The position numbers and the translations under genes are program-made. Below are positions 43,150-51,502 of a stretch of DNA of 64,000 bases, one piece after another; positions within the stretch are counted from its first letter, which is position 1; the number at the start of each line of letters is the position of its first letter. The stretch spans positions 186,001-250,000 of the forward strand of contig JBPOEZ010000004.1 in the NCBI GenBank assembly GCA_051252005.1, given 5' to 3'. The notes under the pieces are model-generated. The model was not told the DNA's origin. It made no database searches and saw nothing but the letters and a program-made list of their open reading frames with translations. This DNA comes from JACOMS01 sp051252005 (lineage in GTDB: Bacteria; Pseudomonadota; Alphaproteobacteria; Caulobacterales; Maricaulaceae).

Positions 43150-44582
43150 CTGCGGCTGGCACGGCGGACTTAACCGTCGCGACACAGTCGACTGTAGGTA
43201 AACGTATAGCCGCGAATACGGGTTTGATGCTCGGCGCGAAAGCTGTAGCGGCTTTCCTAGGCTTTATAACCCTCATCATCGCAAACCACGCCCTTGATAG
43301 TCTTGCCATCTTTGGCATCGTCTTGTTCGTACATGCTTACATGCTTTTCTTTTTAGAAGTTGCGACTTTCCAGTCTTGGCAGTCCCTTATTCGATTTGGC
43401 ACGGATGACATTAAAAACTGCGATGTTCCGTCCTTTTCGAAACTGGTAAAATTTGGCGTGCTAATTGACTTGATTTCAGCGGTTGCGGCGTTTGTTACGG
43501 CGCTCGGCCTTTTCCAATTTGCCATGTGGATGATGACATTGTGGCCGGCCTTGGGGCCGAAACCCGGTAGCGGCGTAGCGCCCGGCACGTTGCAGCTCTA
43601 TGTCTCTCTTTACTGCGTTATTGTTTTGTTCGGGCAGCAAGGGGCCTCTATTGGTATTTTTAGGCTTTTCGATAAATTTCGGGTCCTCGCCGTCAAATCT
43701 TTGGTTATGCCCGTATGCCGCCTTTTCGGCGCGGTCATCGCTTGGAAGTCAGGATGGGGGATCGAAGGGTTTTTGCTTGTTTGGTTTATTGCCTCACTGG
43801 CTGGATATTTGTTCTTGCCAGTCGCAGCATTGCTTGAATTACGCAGGCGGCACCTCATTGGGCCTATCCTCAAGGCAAAATTGAAGTTCAGGCGCCCGCG
43901 AGAAGGGCTTTGGGCCTTCGTCTGGAAATCAAATATCGACTCTACTCTGGCTGCGAGCTTTTTGCACCTGCCCGTGCTCTTGGTCATGATGGTGTTTGGC
44001 CCGGCCTTCGTTGCCGTCTTTAAGGTTGCAGATGAAATTGCGAAGCTACTGTCCGAAGGTGTAAAACTGCTCGACCAAGTGATTTACCCTGAACTCGCGC
44101 GGCTTGTGTCGAGCGGTGACAGTTCCAAAATTCTCCGTATTGTTACGCGCGCAGGATTGATGACACTGGCCTTGGGGCTCGCACTTTCTGCCATTGTAGC
44201 GCTTGCCGGGCCGCACTTCCTGAATGCAACTATGGGGGCAGGATATAGCGAATCCGTTGTCCTTACTATTTTGCTCGTCCTAAGCGCCGCAATTTTAGGC
44301 GCGGCAGCCCCGCTTTACCCCGTGTTCTACGCGGCTAATAAACCTGAGAGGGCGATCTATGCTCGGGCGCTTGGCTTGACGGTCTATATCGCTGCTTTCT
44401 TTGGTTTTAGCGCGGTAGTAGGACAAACAGCGCCAGGCTGGGCCGCTATTGCTGGGAACTTCGTCGCCGTTGTGGTCGTAGCTCTCTGGATCAAGCGAAC
44501 CTTATCATCGGCTGTTAAGAAAGAGGAGATCGCAGCTCGCCTCTCGGAAACTGTACAATCTCGTTGCGCTGAGGAAGAATAG
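43146..44582 (+). CDS. Wzx-like lipid/oligosaccharide flippase (MOP superfamily)
   Basis: A 478-residue integral membrane protein with 12 to 14 hydrophobic segments. Features typical of polysaccharide-type flippases are the early NTGLMLGAKAVAAFLGFITLIIAN, a central KFRVLAVKSLVMPVCRLFGA and ADEIAKLLSEGVKLLDQVIYPELARLVSSGD. It is coupled to the NTP transferase gene by a 4-base overlap and precedes the CDP-alcohol transferase by 3 bases. It may flip the decorated lipid or its head-group carrier across the inner membrane. Confidence 0.86.
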   Translation: MTAAGTADLTVATQSTVGKRIAANTGLMLGAKAVAAFLGFITLIIANHALDSLAIFGIVLFVHAYMLFFLEVATFQSWQSLIRFGTDDIKNCDVPSFSKLVKFGVLIDLISAVAAFVTALGLFQFAMWMMTLWPALGPKPGSGVAPGTLQLYVSLYCVIVLFGQQGASIGIFRLFDKFRVLAVKSLVMPVCRLFGAVIAWKSGWGIEGFLLVWFIASLAGYLFLPVAALLELRRRHLIGPILKAKLKFRRPREGLWAFVWKSNIDSTLAASFLHLPVLLVMMVFGPAFVAVFKVADEIAKLLSEGVKLLDQVIYPELARLVSSGDSSKILRIVTRAGLMTLALGLALSAIVALAGPHFLNATMGAGYSESVVLTILLVLSAAILGAAAPLYPVFYAANKPERAIYARALGLTVYIAAFFGFSAVVGQTAPGWAAIAGNFVAVVVVALWIKRTLSSAVKKEEIAARLSETVQSRCAEEE

Positions 44583-44585
44583 AGT

Positions 44586-45716
44586 ATGCAAGAAAGCACA
44601 GTACCAGTAACAGCAAATCTGATCGGTAGTCGCTCCGTAAAAATTTGGGGGCTACCTCTCGCGCAGTGGCAAGAACGCGCACTAAATAAAGCCGGTGCGG
44701 TTTTAAACGGACCAAATGCAAACGTACATCTAAGCGTGAACTGGGTCTTGTCTTCCGCCTTATTGGCGGCTTTGATCAAACAGCCAAAAACGGCGTTGAT
44801 CGTCGACGGCATTATTATTGCCATTCATAATGAGGTCTTCATTGATGCTAGCGACCTTATCGGTAAGAGCGCTGAAGGAGCCGATTTTGGTGATCTTACG
44901 CCAGTGTCTCCGGACGATATTGCAGGGTCTTATAATAAAGCTTTACGAAAATCTGAGCCGCCTTATGCGCTTAATGTGGATACCACGAAGGTTATAGACA
45001 TAGAACGCCGCCAATATGGCAGCTCCTATAAGGGAATCACGGACTTTGTGACGAAGTTCTTTTGGCCAGTACCCGCATTTTATTTCACGCGGCTTTGCGC
45101 TTCGCTTCGCTTAACACCGAACATGGTCACAACGCTTAGCTTGATCATGACATTCGCGGCGCTTTACTTTTTCTGGCAAGGGCAGTGGGCGTTAGGGTTT
45201 ATTACGGGATGGTTTATGACGTTCCTCGATACCGTGGACGGAAAGCTAGCGCGGACAACCATGACCTATTCCGCGTGGGGGAACATATATGATCATGGTA
45301 TTGATCTCATTCATCCGCCATTTTGGTATTGGGCGTGGTTTGCGGGGCTTACAGGGTATGCGTGGGGTGCAACAGATGGCAGCGACCTCATGATGGTCGC
45401 GCTCCTTGCGATTTGGGCAGGGTATGTTGTTGATCGCCTGATTGAGGGGCTCTTCATTATGCTGCACGGGTTTCATATTCATGTCTGGCGGCCTATCAAT
45501 TCAGGACTGCGGTTTATTACGGCTCGGCGAAACCCGAACATGTTTCTATTCATGATTGGTATTTTGTGTTTACCGGTTTGGCCGGAATCTGGGAAATACG
45601 GTTTTTACGCGGTCGCGATTTGGACATGGGCGTGCATAGCTTTTAACATCGGTGCCGTGCTGGTCTCTATGACTGTCCGAAAGCCTATTGAATCTTGGAT
45701 GGATAAAAATGCCTGA
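44586..45716 (+). CDS. CDP-alcohol phosphatidyltransferase with extra N-terminal domain
   Basis: A 376-residue enzyme. The C-terminal part (about 150-376) is a membrane CDP-alcohol transferase; the full motif D-xx-DG-xx-AR-x8-G-xxx-D-xxx-D is present from Asp215 (DTVDGKLAR) to Asp240. Residues 1-130 are a soluble domain (VKIWGLPLAQWQERALNKAG, PKTALIVDGIIIAIHNEV) that resembles the shape of nucleotidyltransferase modules fused to some such enzymes but lacks their GxGTR motif. It joins a CDP-activated alcohol to a lipid or the reverse. The HAD gene begins inside its last codons. Confidence 0.88.
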   Translation: MQESTVPVTANLIGSRSVKIWGLPLAQWQERALNKAGAVLNGPNANVHLSVNWVLSSALLAALIKQPKTALIVDGIIIAIHNEVFIDASDLIGKSAEGADFGDLTPVSPDDIAGSYNKALRKSEPPYALNVDTTKVIDIERRQYGSSYKGITDFVTKFFWPVPAFYFTRLCASLRLTPNMVTTLSLIMTFAALYFFWQGQWALGFITGWFMTFLDTVDGKLARTTMTYSAWGNIYDHGIDLIHPPFWYWAWFAGLTGYAWGATDGSDLMMVALLAIWAGYVVDRLIEGLFIMLHGFHIHVWRPINSGLRFITARRNPNMFLFMIGILCLPVWPESGKYGFYAVAIWTWACIAFNIGAVLVSMTVRKPIESWMDKNA

Positions 45717-46413
45717 TAACAAACCTGCCGAGACTTCTCCTGACATTGGGCTCGTTATTTTTGATTTGGATTATACGCTCACGAAGCAGGGGACATGGGG
45801 CCGTTTTGTTTGGGTGGCCGTTAAGGCGCGCCCACATATTTGGCTTCCGTTATTGTTTAGCGCAGGGCTTGCGCAGTGGCGTTACAAGCGTGGTAAGCTC
45901 CCGCGTATTCGCGTTAAAATGGCTATGATGCGCTGGGCTATGGTCGGAAAAACGCGTGCAGATCTAACGGCTATGGCGGAGTCATTCGCAAAAAAGGACG
46001 TCACTTCAGGTTTTAAACCTGGGGCTATCGAGACATTCAAGCATCATGAAGCACGCGGTGACACGATCATGATCGCGAGTGCGGCAGTGGATATTTTGGT
46101 GGAGCCTATAGCGCGCCGTTTGGGAGTGAAATATTTTGTCGCCACGGATTTGGCGTGGGATGACCAAGACCGGCTTGAGCCATTCTTTGCCTCAGAAAAT
46201 TGTTACGGGCCCGAAAAGCTTATACGAATTAAAAAAGTCATTGCTGAAAATCCAGTGCTAAAGGGGCTTGCGCCAATCATAGCGTATTCAGACAGTAAGG
46301 CGGACATGCCGCTTCTGGAGTTCTGCGAGTGCGGCGTCGCCGTTGATCCTAATGATAAATTTCGTAAAATCATCGAAGATAGCGAAACGATACGCATCGA
46401 GACTTGGAAATAA
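45709..46413 (+). CDS. HAD-IB family phosphatase
   Basis: About 234 residues. Motif I is IFDLDYTLTKQGTWGR (DxDxT), motif II the ITIASAA-like TIMIASAAVDIL, the Lys motif lies near YGPEKLIRI, and motif III is AYSDSKADMPLLEF. The subfamily includes phosphoserine phosphatase-like enzymes and phosphatidylglycerophosphatase C. The start at 45709 overlaps the previous gene's end by 8 bases. In this operon it probably removes a phosphate from a lipid or head-group intermediate after the phosphatidyltransferase step, as PgpC does for phosphatidylglycerophosphate; this is inferred. Confidence 0.85.
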   Translation: MPDNKPAETSPDIGLVIFDLDYTLTKQGTWGRFVWVAVKARPHIWLPLLFSAGLAQWRYKRGKLPRIRVKMAMMRWAMVGKTRADLTAMAESFAKKDVTSGFKPGAIETFKHHEARGDTIMIASAAVDILVEPIARRLGVKYFVATDLAWDDQDRLEPFFASENCYGPEKLIRIKKVIAENPVLKGLAPIIAYSDSKADMPLLEFCECGVAVDPNDKFRKIIEDSETIRIETWK

Positions 46414-46659
46414 GGCGTTTGACCGCAGGGCGTACCATCAAGTTTTGCGACGTGATGCCGCTGCTGTTAAAGTTTGAAACGAAATCACACATATATCACA
46501 ATTTCTTCATACTCTGGCTTCGGCATTGAATTGTTAAGCTTTTATGACATATGAAAAATAGTTGTCTCTCGACTATTGTTACTTTTCAACGTTTAGAAAA
46601 AGTTGTGCTCGCTGAAGACCGAAAAAATTGTTTGCCTATGTTAAAGGCGGAGACGGAAT

Positions 46660-47415
46660 ATGAGAGCCATAATTTTAAGCGCAGGCCGAGGTTCGCGGCT
46701 GTTACCCTTAACGACGGATCGACCAAAATGTCTTTTGCCAATAGGCATGACAACGGTCTTGGGCATGCAGCTTGACACTCTTTTCAAGTACGGAATTGAA
46801 AAGGTGACTGTCGTGACGGGCTTTAATGAGCATATGGTCGAGGAGGAAATCTCGTCTCGTCAGAATGGTGCGCACATCGAAACCTTATTTAATCCATTTT
46901 TTAAAGTGGCAGATAATCTTGCCAGTTGCTGGATGGCGCGAGCCGCCATGGATGAGGATTTCATTTTGATTAACGGTGATACGCTTTTTAGCCCTGCAAT
47001 TTTAAAAGCTGTATTGGAAGCTCCGAAGGCCTCCATTTCTGTCACTATTGACCAAAAGGGACATTATGACGGCGACGACATGAAGGTATCTTTAGACGGC
47101 TCGCGCCTTACCGCAATCGGAAAAACGCTCATGCCACAGCAAACGCATGGTGAATCTATTGGCATGCTAAGATTTATGGGGGAAGGCCGCGATATTTTCC
47201 GCAATAAGCTTGCATCTATTATGCGAACTGAATCTGGCACAAAAAGTTGGTACTTGAGCGTCATTCACGGGCTAGCTCAGGCAGGTGTTGAAGTCTCGAC
47301 TACAAATATTAAAGGCTCCACATGGGCTGAACTTGACACGCCAGAAGATTACGAAATATGCCTGTCATTGTTTGGCGGACATGAGCGCGCTCGCGAAAGA
47401 TTTGCTGTCGTTTAG
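46660..47415 (+). CDS. LicC-like phosphocholine/inositol-phosphate-type nucleotidyltransferase
   Basis: A 251-residue cytidylyl- or uridylyltransferase. The signature AIILSAGRGSRLLPLTTDRPKCLLPI is complete, with the metal motif FILINGDTLF and the closing STWAELDTPEDYE. Such proteins make CDP-choline, CDP-inositol or similar. It lies 246 bases after the HAD gene and so may have its own promoter; that AT-rich gap contains a small AATAGT/ACTATT hairpin. It would supply the CDP-alcohol for the transferase at 44586; the alcohol is not known. Confidence 0.88.
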   Translation: MRAIILSAGRGSRLLPLTTDRPKCLLPIGMTTVLGMQLDTLFKYGIEKVTVVTGFNEHMVEEEISSRQNGAHIETLFNPFFKVADNLASCWMARAAMDEDFILINGDTLFSPAILKAVLEAPKASISVTIDQKGHYDGDDMKVSLDGSRLTAIGKTLMPQQTHGESIGMLRFMGEGRDIFRNKLASIMRTESGTKSWYLSVIHGLAQAGVEVSTTNIKGSTWAELDTPEDYEICLSLFGGHERARERFAVV

Positions 47416-47532
47416 TGTGTTTGAGTAGGGAGTGGCCGGCAATGGGTGGTTGGCGACTTGCAATTCCGCCGCTAATATAAGATAGACACGCGATCACGCA
47501 GTCAGCGCGTGCGCGTAGATATAGAGGCATAC

Positions 47533-48342
47533 ATGGCATCCGCTGCAGAAAAACCTAAACACCTTACCAATCCCCGCCGCGCTTTTGTTAAACGCAACGG
47601 CAAAAAACTCGTCCGTAAGATTGCTAAAATTCAATCCGCTCAATCCGCTGTGCCTGATACGCCGCATATCGCTAATTCGCATTTCGATTTTTTGAGTGAG
47701 TTTACGGATAATTGGGAAGTCATTCGCGATGAGGCCAAGGAAGTTTTGAAGTTCCGTGACGCTATTCCGGGTTTTCAAGAAATTTCTCCGGATCAGTACC
47801 GCCTTGCCACCGAGCAAAATTGGAAAACTTTTGTGCTGTTCGGCTTTGGGCAACGCCTTGAGAAGAACACACTGCTAACGCCCAAAACGGCTGAAATTTT
47901 GGAAAAGGTACCGAATTTACAAACGGCGATGTTTTCAATCCTCGCACCAGGCTATCATATCCCCGCTCATAAAGGTGTAACTAAAGGCATTCTGCGTTCT
48001 CATATTGGCTTGATCATTCCTAAAGATCGCGAAAAATGCCGTATCCGCGTGGACGATGTTATTACCGCTTGGAAAGAAGGCGAAATATTCGTGTTCGACG
48101 ACACGTATGAGCATGAAGTCTGGAACGAAACCGACGAAGAACGCGTCATCCTGCTCTTTGATTTTGACAGGCCCATGAAGTTTTGGGGACGTTTTTTAAA
48201 CAAGACTTTCTTGAGCCTGATGAAGTTCTCGGCCTTTTATAAAGATCCTAAGAAAAACCTCGAAGATGCAGAAGCTCGGCTTGAAGCTGCGATCCGCCAA
48301 AATGACGCTAACCTCGAAGGCATGAGCGACCCTGCGGGATAA
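47533..48342 (+). CDS. Aspartyl/asparaginyl beta-hydroxylase family dioxygenase (LpxO-like)
   Basis: About 269 residues, an Fe(II)/2-oxoglutarate oxygenase. The iron and co-substrate motifs are YHIPAHKGVTKGILRSHIGLIIP and FDDTYEHEVWNETDEERVILLFDFDRP. Relatives hydroxylate Asp/Asn in proteins, or, as LpxO, the acyl chain of lipid A. The N-terminal 60 residues are basic. The start at 47533 follows AGAGG, whereas the longer frame from 47509 does not have a good site. It follows the lipid locus by 117 bases, so acyl-chain hydroxylation of the exported lipid is an attractive but unproven role. Confidence 0.85.
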   Translation: MASAAEKPKHLTNPRRAFVKRNGKKLVRKIAKIQSAQSAVPDTPHIANSHFDFLSEFTDNWEVIRDEAKEVLKFRDAIPGFQEISPDQYRLATEQNWKTFVLFGFGQRLEKNTLLTPKTAEILEKVPNLQTAMFSILAPGYHIPAHKGVTKGILRSHIGLIIPKDREKCRIRVDDVITAWKEGEIFVFDDTYEHEVWNETDEERVILLFDFDRPMKFWGRFLNKTFLSLMKFSAFYKDPKKNLEDAEARLEAAIRQNDANLEGMSDPAG

Positions 48343-48344
48343 GC

Positions 48345-48887
48345 TTACTCGTGCGTCCTGATTTCAGTTTTTAGACGTCCGATGATAGTGGCATTGGGGG
48401 CTATGTTGCTCTGAGGAGTGAAATGCGTAATAGCATCCGTAGACCATAAATACTGGCCCTCAGATGGTTCATCTGCGTTGCATCTTTCAAAAATCAATAT
48501 TCTGTTGCGCAGGGCGGCATTGTCCGTATCGATAAGAGCGAAAGAATCTTGCTTTTCTGTGGGGTAGGGCAGGTAGCCTTTTGGCGCGTCAGATAGTGCC
48601 GCCTTGCCCGGTTTCGGCCATGTGAAAATAGGGACATGACGAATAGGCCGCGAGAGATATATATCCGTGGTGGCATTCCGCAGAGTTTGGTCTCCGGATA
48701 ATAGCCAGTTTTGCTCGACATTAAGGGCTTTGCTTATTTTCTTTAGTGCATTTCTGCGAGGGATATGACTCCCTGTTTCCCAGTTAGCGACTGTGGGCTG
48801 AGAAACGCCTGCTTCTAGGGCGAGCTGTGCTTGCGAAAGCCCTTGTTCGATTCGCGTTGATCTGATTCTTGCGTGTAGGTTATGCAT
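48345..48887 (-). CDS. XRE-family regulator with degenerate S24-like C-terminal domain
   Basis: A 180-residue repressor-like protein. Residues 5-60 are a Cro/CI helix-turn-helix (IEQGLSQAQLALEAGVSQPTVANWETGSHIPRR). The C-terminal half has the spacing of a LexA/CI S24 domain (GYLPYPTEKQDSFALIDTDNAAL) but lacks the catalytic Ser of GDSM and an obvious Lys, so self-cleavage is not expected. It begins with GAGG 6 bases before the ATG, and a palindrome lies just upstream. No phage genes are nearby. Confidence 0.85.
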   Translation of the reverse strand: MHNLHARIRSTRIEQGLSQAQLALEAGVSQPTVANWETGSHIPRRNALKKISKALNVEQNWLLSGDQTLRNATTDIYLSRPIRHVPIFTWPKPGKAALSDAPKGYLPYPTEKQDSFALIDTDNAALRNRILIFERCNADEPSEGQYLWSTDAITHFTPQSNIAPNATIIGRLKTEIRTHE

Positions 48888-48897
48888 AAGGACCTCG

Positions 48898-48918
48898 ATT
48901 ATTAGTTATACTAATAAT
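48898..48918. promoter_or_regulatory. Inverted-repeat operator upstream of the XRE regulator
   Basis: ATTATTAG and CTAATAAT are perfect 8-bp inverted arms around TTATA, 10 bases before the regulator's start codon. This is the size and spacing expected of a CI/XRE dimer site, probably autoregulatory. Confidence 0.7.
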
Positions 48919-49168
48919 ACGTATGACAGGATATGCAAGGTAATTAGGCTGGCAATGTTATGATATTGTCACAATGTAAGGGTATAGGTTATAATTTGGG
49001 CTGTATGAACGTAATCTGAAAGTTCTCCTATTAAGAACATTACAAAAATGTTATTCGTAAAACTAATGATTTGCCTTGAATTCGCCTTATTTGCACTTAA
49101 ATTTGTAGTGGGCGGAAAACTAACAGCTGTGTTCAGGGACGGATGCGGCGCAATTAAAAGAGTTCATT

Positions 49169-49369
49169 ATGAAAAATGATTTTTGTACACGTGAAGGCGC
49201 AGAGCGTCTAAAACTTCAAATCGAAGCCTATTGGGCTGAGCGTGGGTGCGATGTCTCAATCGACCTTGTACAAGGTGGGTTTTTACCGTCCATGCGATCA
49301 GCCAGAACTGACGTTCGGTCAAATATGATCAATGGCGTACCAACAGCATCGACCGAAAACTTCGCTTAA
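49169..49369 (+). CDS. Small conserved alphaproteobacterial-type protein
   Basis: A 66-residue soluble protein with a good start (AAAAGAG 8 bases before the ATG). The sequence GAERLKLQIEAYWAERGCDVSIDLVQGGF and DVRSNMINGVP looks like a short conserved family I associate with alphaproteobacteria, but I cannot name a function. It has no membrane segment. A 281-base AT-rich upstream region separates it from the XRE gene, so it has its own promoter. Its stop overlaps the stop of the convergent gph gene by 3 bases. Confidence 0.72.
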   Translation: MKNDFCTREGAERLKLQIEAYWAERGCDVSIDLVQGGFLPSMRSARTDVRSNMINGVPTASTENFA

Positions 49370-50037
49370 AGGGGTAAGGCTTTGATCGCTTCCGGTAAGT
49401 CTCGGAAGCGCCGTAACACTCTGTCTGCCCGCAATGTTGCGGGCGGAGTATCCGCATAGCCATACCCCATAAGAATAACGGGAATGCCTGCGTTTCGGGC
49501 GGCAAGAACATCCGGAAGGGCATCTCCAATCATCACAATGTTTTTAGCGTTTTTGTGTCCTGTCGCTGCAAAAATATGCTCAGGGGCTGGCTTGGATGTA
49601 AAGCCGTCCTGTGAACCGATAGTCCGTTCAAAGAAACGGGTCATGTTCAGGGCCTCGATTAGTGGCCTTGCTAAATATCCTGGTTTGTTGGTGCATACCG
49701 ACAGGCGTGCGCCGGCGCCGCGAAGTTCATGTAACGTATCTATTACGCCAGGAAATGGGCGGCTAAGCCTTGCAATGTCCTCAGCGTATAGTTTCAGGAA
49801 TAATGCGAGCAGTTCATCGGCGCGTGCTACAGTGACGGGCTTTCCGGCTCTTGCAAAAGCCTCATTGATAAGCGCTCTGGCACCAAAACCGACACGGTCT
49901 CGGGCGGCGGTATAGTTTGTTTCTTCCAGTCCATCTTCAGCGATCACCAAGTTGAGGACGCGCACCAAATCTGGGGCCGTGTCAACTAAGGTGCCGTCTA
50001 AATCAAAACAGATCGATAAATTTCGTAACTCAGGCAT
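49366..50037 (-). CDS. gph: Phosphoglycolate phosphatase-like HAD hydrolase
   Basis: A 223-residue HAD subfamily IA phosphatase. Motif I is CFDLDGTLVDTAPDL, motif II SVCTNKP, the Lys lies in TSKPAPEHIFAA, and motif III VMIGDALPDVLAARNAG. This matches Gph, which removes 2-phosphoglycolate formed in DNA repair. It is divergent from glmU across 101 bases. Related pyrophosphatases (PpaX) or other HAD-IA enzymes are alternatives; Gph is the best fit by length and motifs. Confidence 0.87.
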   Translation of the reverse strand: MPELRNLSICFDLDGTLVDTAPDLVRVLNLVIAEDGLEETNYTAARDRVGFGARALINEAFARAGKPVTVARADELLALFLKLYAEDIARLSRPFPGVIDTLHELRGAGARLSVCTNKPGYLARPLIEALNMTRFFERTIGSQDGFTSKPAPEHIFAATGHKNAKNIVMIGDALPDVLAARNAGIPVILMGYGYADTPPATLRADRVLRRFRDLPEAIKALPL

Positions 50038-50138
50038 AGATTCCTTGATTCCATCCGTGCATGTTTAAACATCTTCCGCTAAAGAAGCCCAAAATATTGA
50101 GCCGTCGAATCGACGCATATACATAAAGAGAGTGTAAC

Positions 50139-51497
50139 ATGAAACAAAAACGCGCAGCCATCATTCTTGCGGCGGGGAAAAGCACTCGAATGAAGTCAGT
50201 TCGCTCGAAGGTTTTGCACCATGTTGGCGGCCGTTCCATGCTCTCTTGGACTGCGGCACTTGCGCGCTCTGCTGGTGTTGATCGTTTGGTCTGCGTTGTC
50301 GGCGAAATGAACGCGGATGTACGGGCTGAAGCGGAAAGCCTCGGCCTTGATATTGCCGTGCAGGAACCGCAGCGCGGAACCGGACATGCAGTGCTTTGCG
50401 CGAAAGAAGCACTCGCGGGCTTTGAGGGCAATGTCGCCGTTCTATACGCAGATACGCCGCTCATCCAAGACCCTACACTCGAGTCAGTCTTTGCCGCCAT
50501 CGAAGGCGATAAGGATGTGGCCGTTCTTGGATTCGTCCCAGATGATCCGGGCGCTTACGGGCGTCTTATTGAAGAAAACGGCGAACTGACGGCGATTGTT
50601 GAAGCCAAAGAAGCGACGCCAGATCAGCTCGCTGTGCGTTTGTGCAATAGCGGCGTGATTGCGGCCACTAACGAAGATATGTTCTCAGCACTCGCACGCG
50701 TTACCGATGATAACGCCAAGGGCGAATATTATCTCACTGACATTATAGAAATTCTTCGCGGCGATGGCCGCAAAGCTGTGGCTGTACATGCGGACGCGAT
50801 GGAAGTCCTCGGCGTCAACTCCCGTGTTGATTTGGCTATTGCCGAGAAAGCATTTCAGGCCCGTACTCGCGCATCTATGCTGGAAAACGGCGTGACGCTG
50901 CATGACCCAGAGACGACCTATTTCTCATACGATACGGTCATAGCCAATGATGCAACGGTCGGCGCGAATGTTGTGTTTGGCCCCGGAGTTAGTGTTGCGG
51001 CCCACGCGGTTGTTCACCCGTTTTGCCACTTAGAAGGCGCTAATGTGGGCGAGGGCGCACAGATCGGCCCGTTTGCACGCCTAAGGCCCGGCACGGTTAT
51101 GGGCGAAGGCAGTAAAGCCGGAAACTTTGTCGAAACCAAGAAAACCACTGTCGGCAAGGGCAGTAAGCTCAATCACCTATCTTATCTCGGCGACGCTGTG
51201 ATCGGCGAAGGCGTTAATGTCGGCGCAGGCACGATTACCTGTAACTATGACGGCTATTTCAAATACACGACCACCATCGGGGACGGCGCCTTTATCGGCA
51301 CAAACTCGTCGCTTGTTGCGCCCATCACAATCGGCGCAGGTGCGTTTCTCGGCTCTGGCGGCGTGGTGACCAAAGATGTTCCCGCTGATGCCTTGGCCTT
51401 GGCGCGGTCTGAACAAAGTAATAAAGAGGGATGGGCCAAGCGCTATCATACAGCCCAGAAGAAACGAAAAGCCCAAACTGCCGCTAAGAAAGATTAG
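50139..51497 (+). CDS. glmU: Bifunctional GlmU (uridyltransferase / acetyltransferase)
   Basis: A 452-residue enzyme making UDP-GlcNAc from glucosamine-1-phosphate. The N-terminal uridyltransferase has IILAAGKSTRMKSVRSKVLH and YADTPLI. The C-terminal domain is a left-handed beta-helix of hexapeptide repeats with FVETKKTTVGKGSKLNHLSYLGDA and AGTITCNYDGYFKYTT. Length is standard. It starts a tightly spaced run glmU-rpiA-gor-serS. The product feeds both peptidoglycan and lipid A. Confidence 0.97.
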   Translation: MKQKRAAIILAAGKSTRMKSVRSKVLHHVGGRSMLSWTAALARSAGVDRLVCVVGEMNADVRAEAESLGLDIAVQEPQRGTGHAVLCAKEALAGFEGNVAVLYADTPLIQDPTLESVFAAIEGDKDVAVLGFVPDDPGAYGRLIEENGELTAIVEAKEATPDQLAVRLCNSGVIAATNEDMFSALARVTDDNAKGEYYLTDIIEILRGDGRKAVAVHADAMEVLGVNSRVDLAIAEKAFQARTRASMLENGVTLHDPETTYFSYDTVIANDATVGANVVFGPGVSVAAHAVVHPFCHLEGANVGEGAQIGPFARLRPGTVMGEGSKAGNFVETKKTTVGKGSKLNHLSYLGDAVIGEGVNVGAGTITCNYDGYFKYTTTIGDGAFIGTNSSLVAPITIGAGAFLGSGGVVTKDVPADALALARSEQSNKEGWAKRYHTAQKKRKAQTAAKKD

Positions 51498-51502
51498 AAC
51501 CC

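Noticed and set aside
48345..48887. Prophage remnant suggested by the CI-like repressor
   Set aside because: No integrase, structural or lysis genes and no attachment repeats were seen around it.
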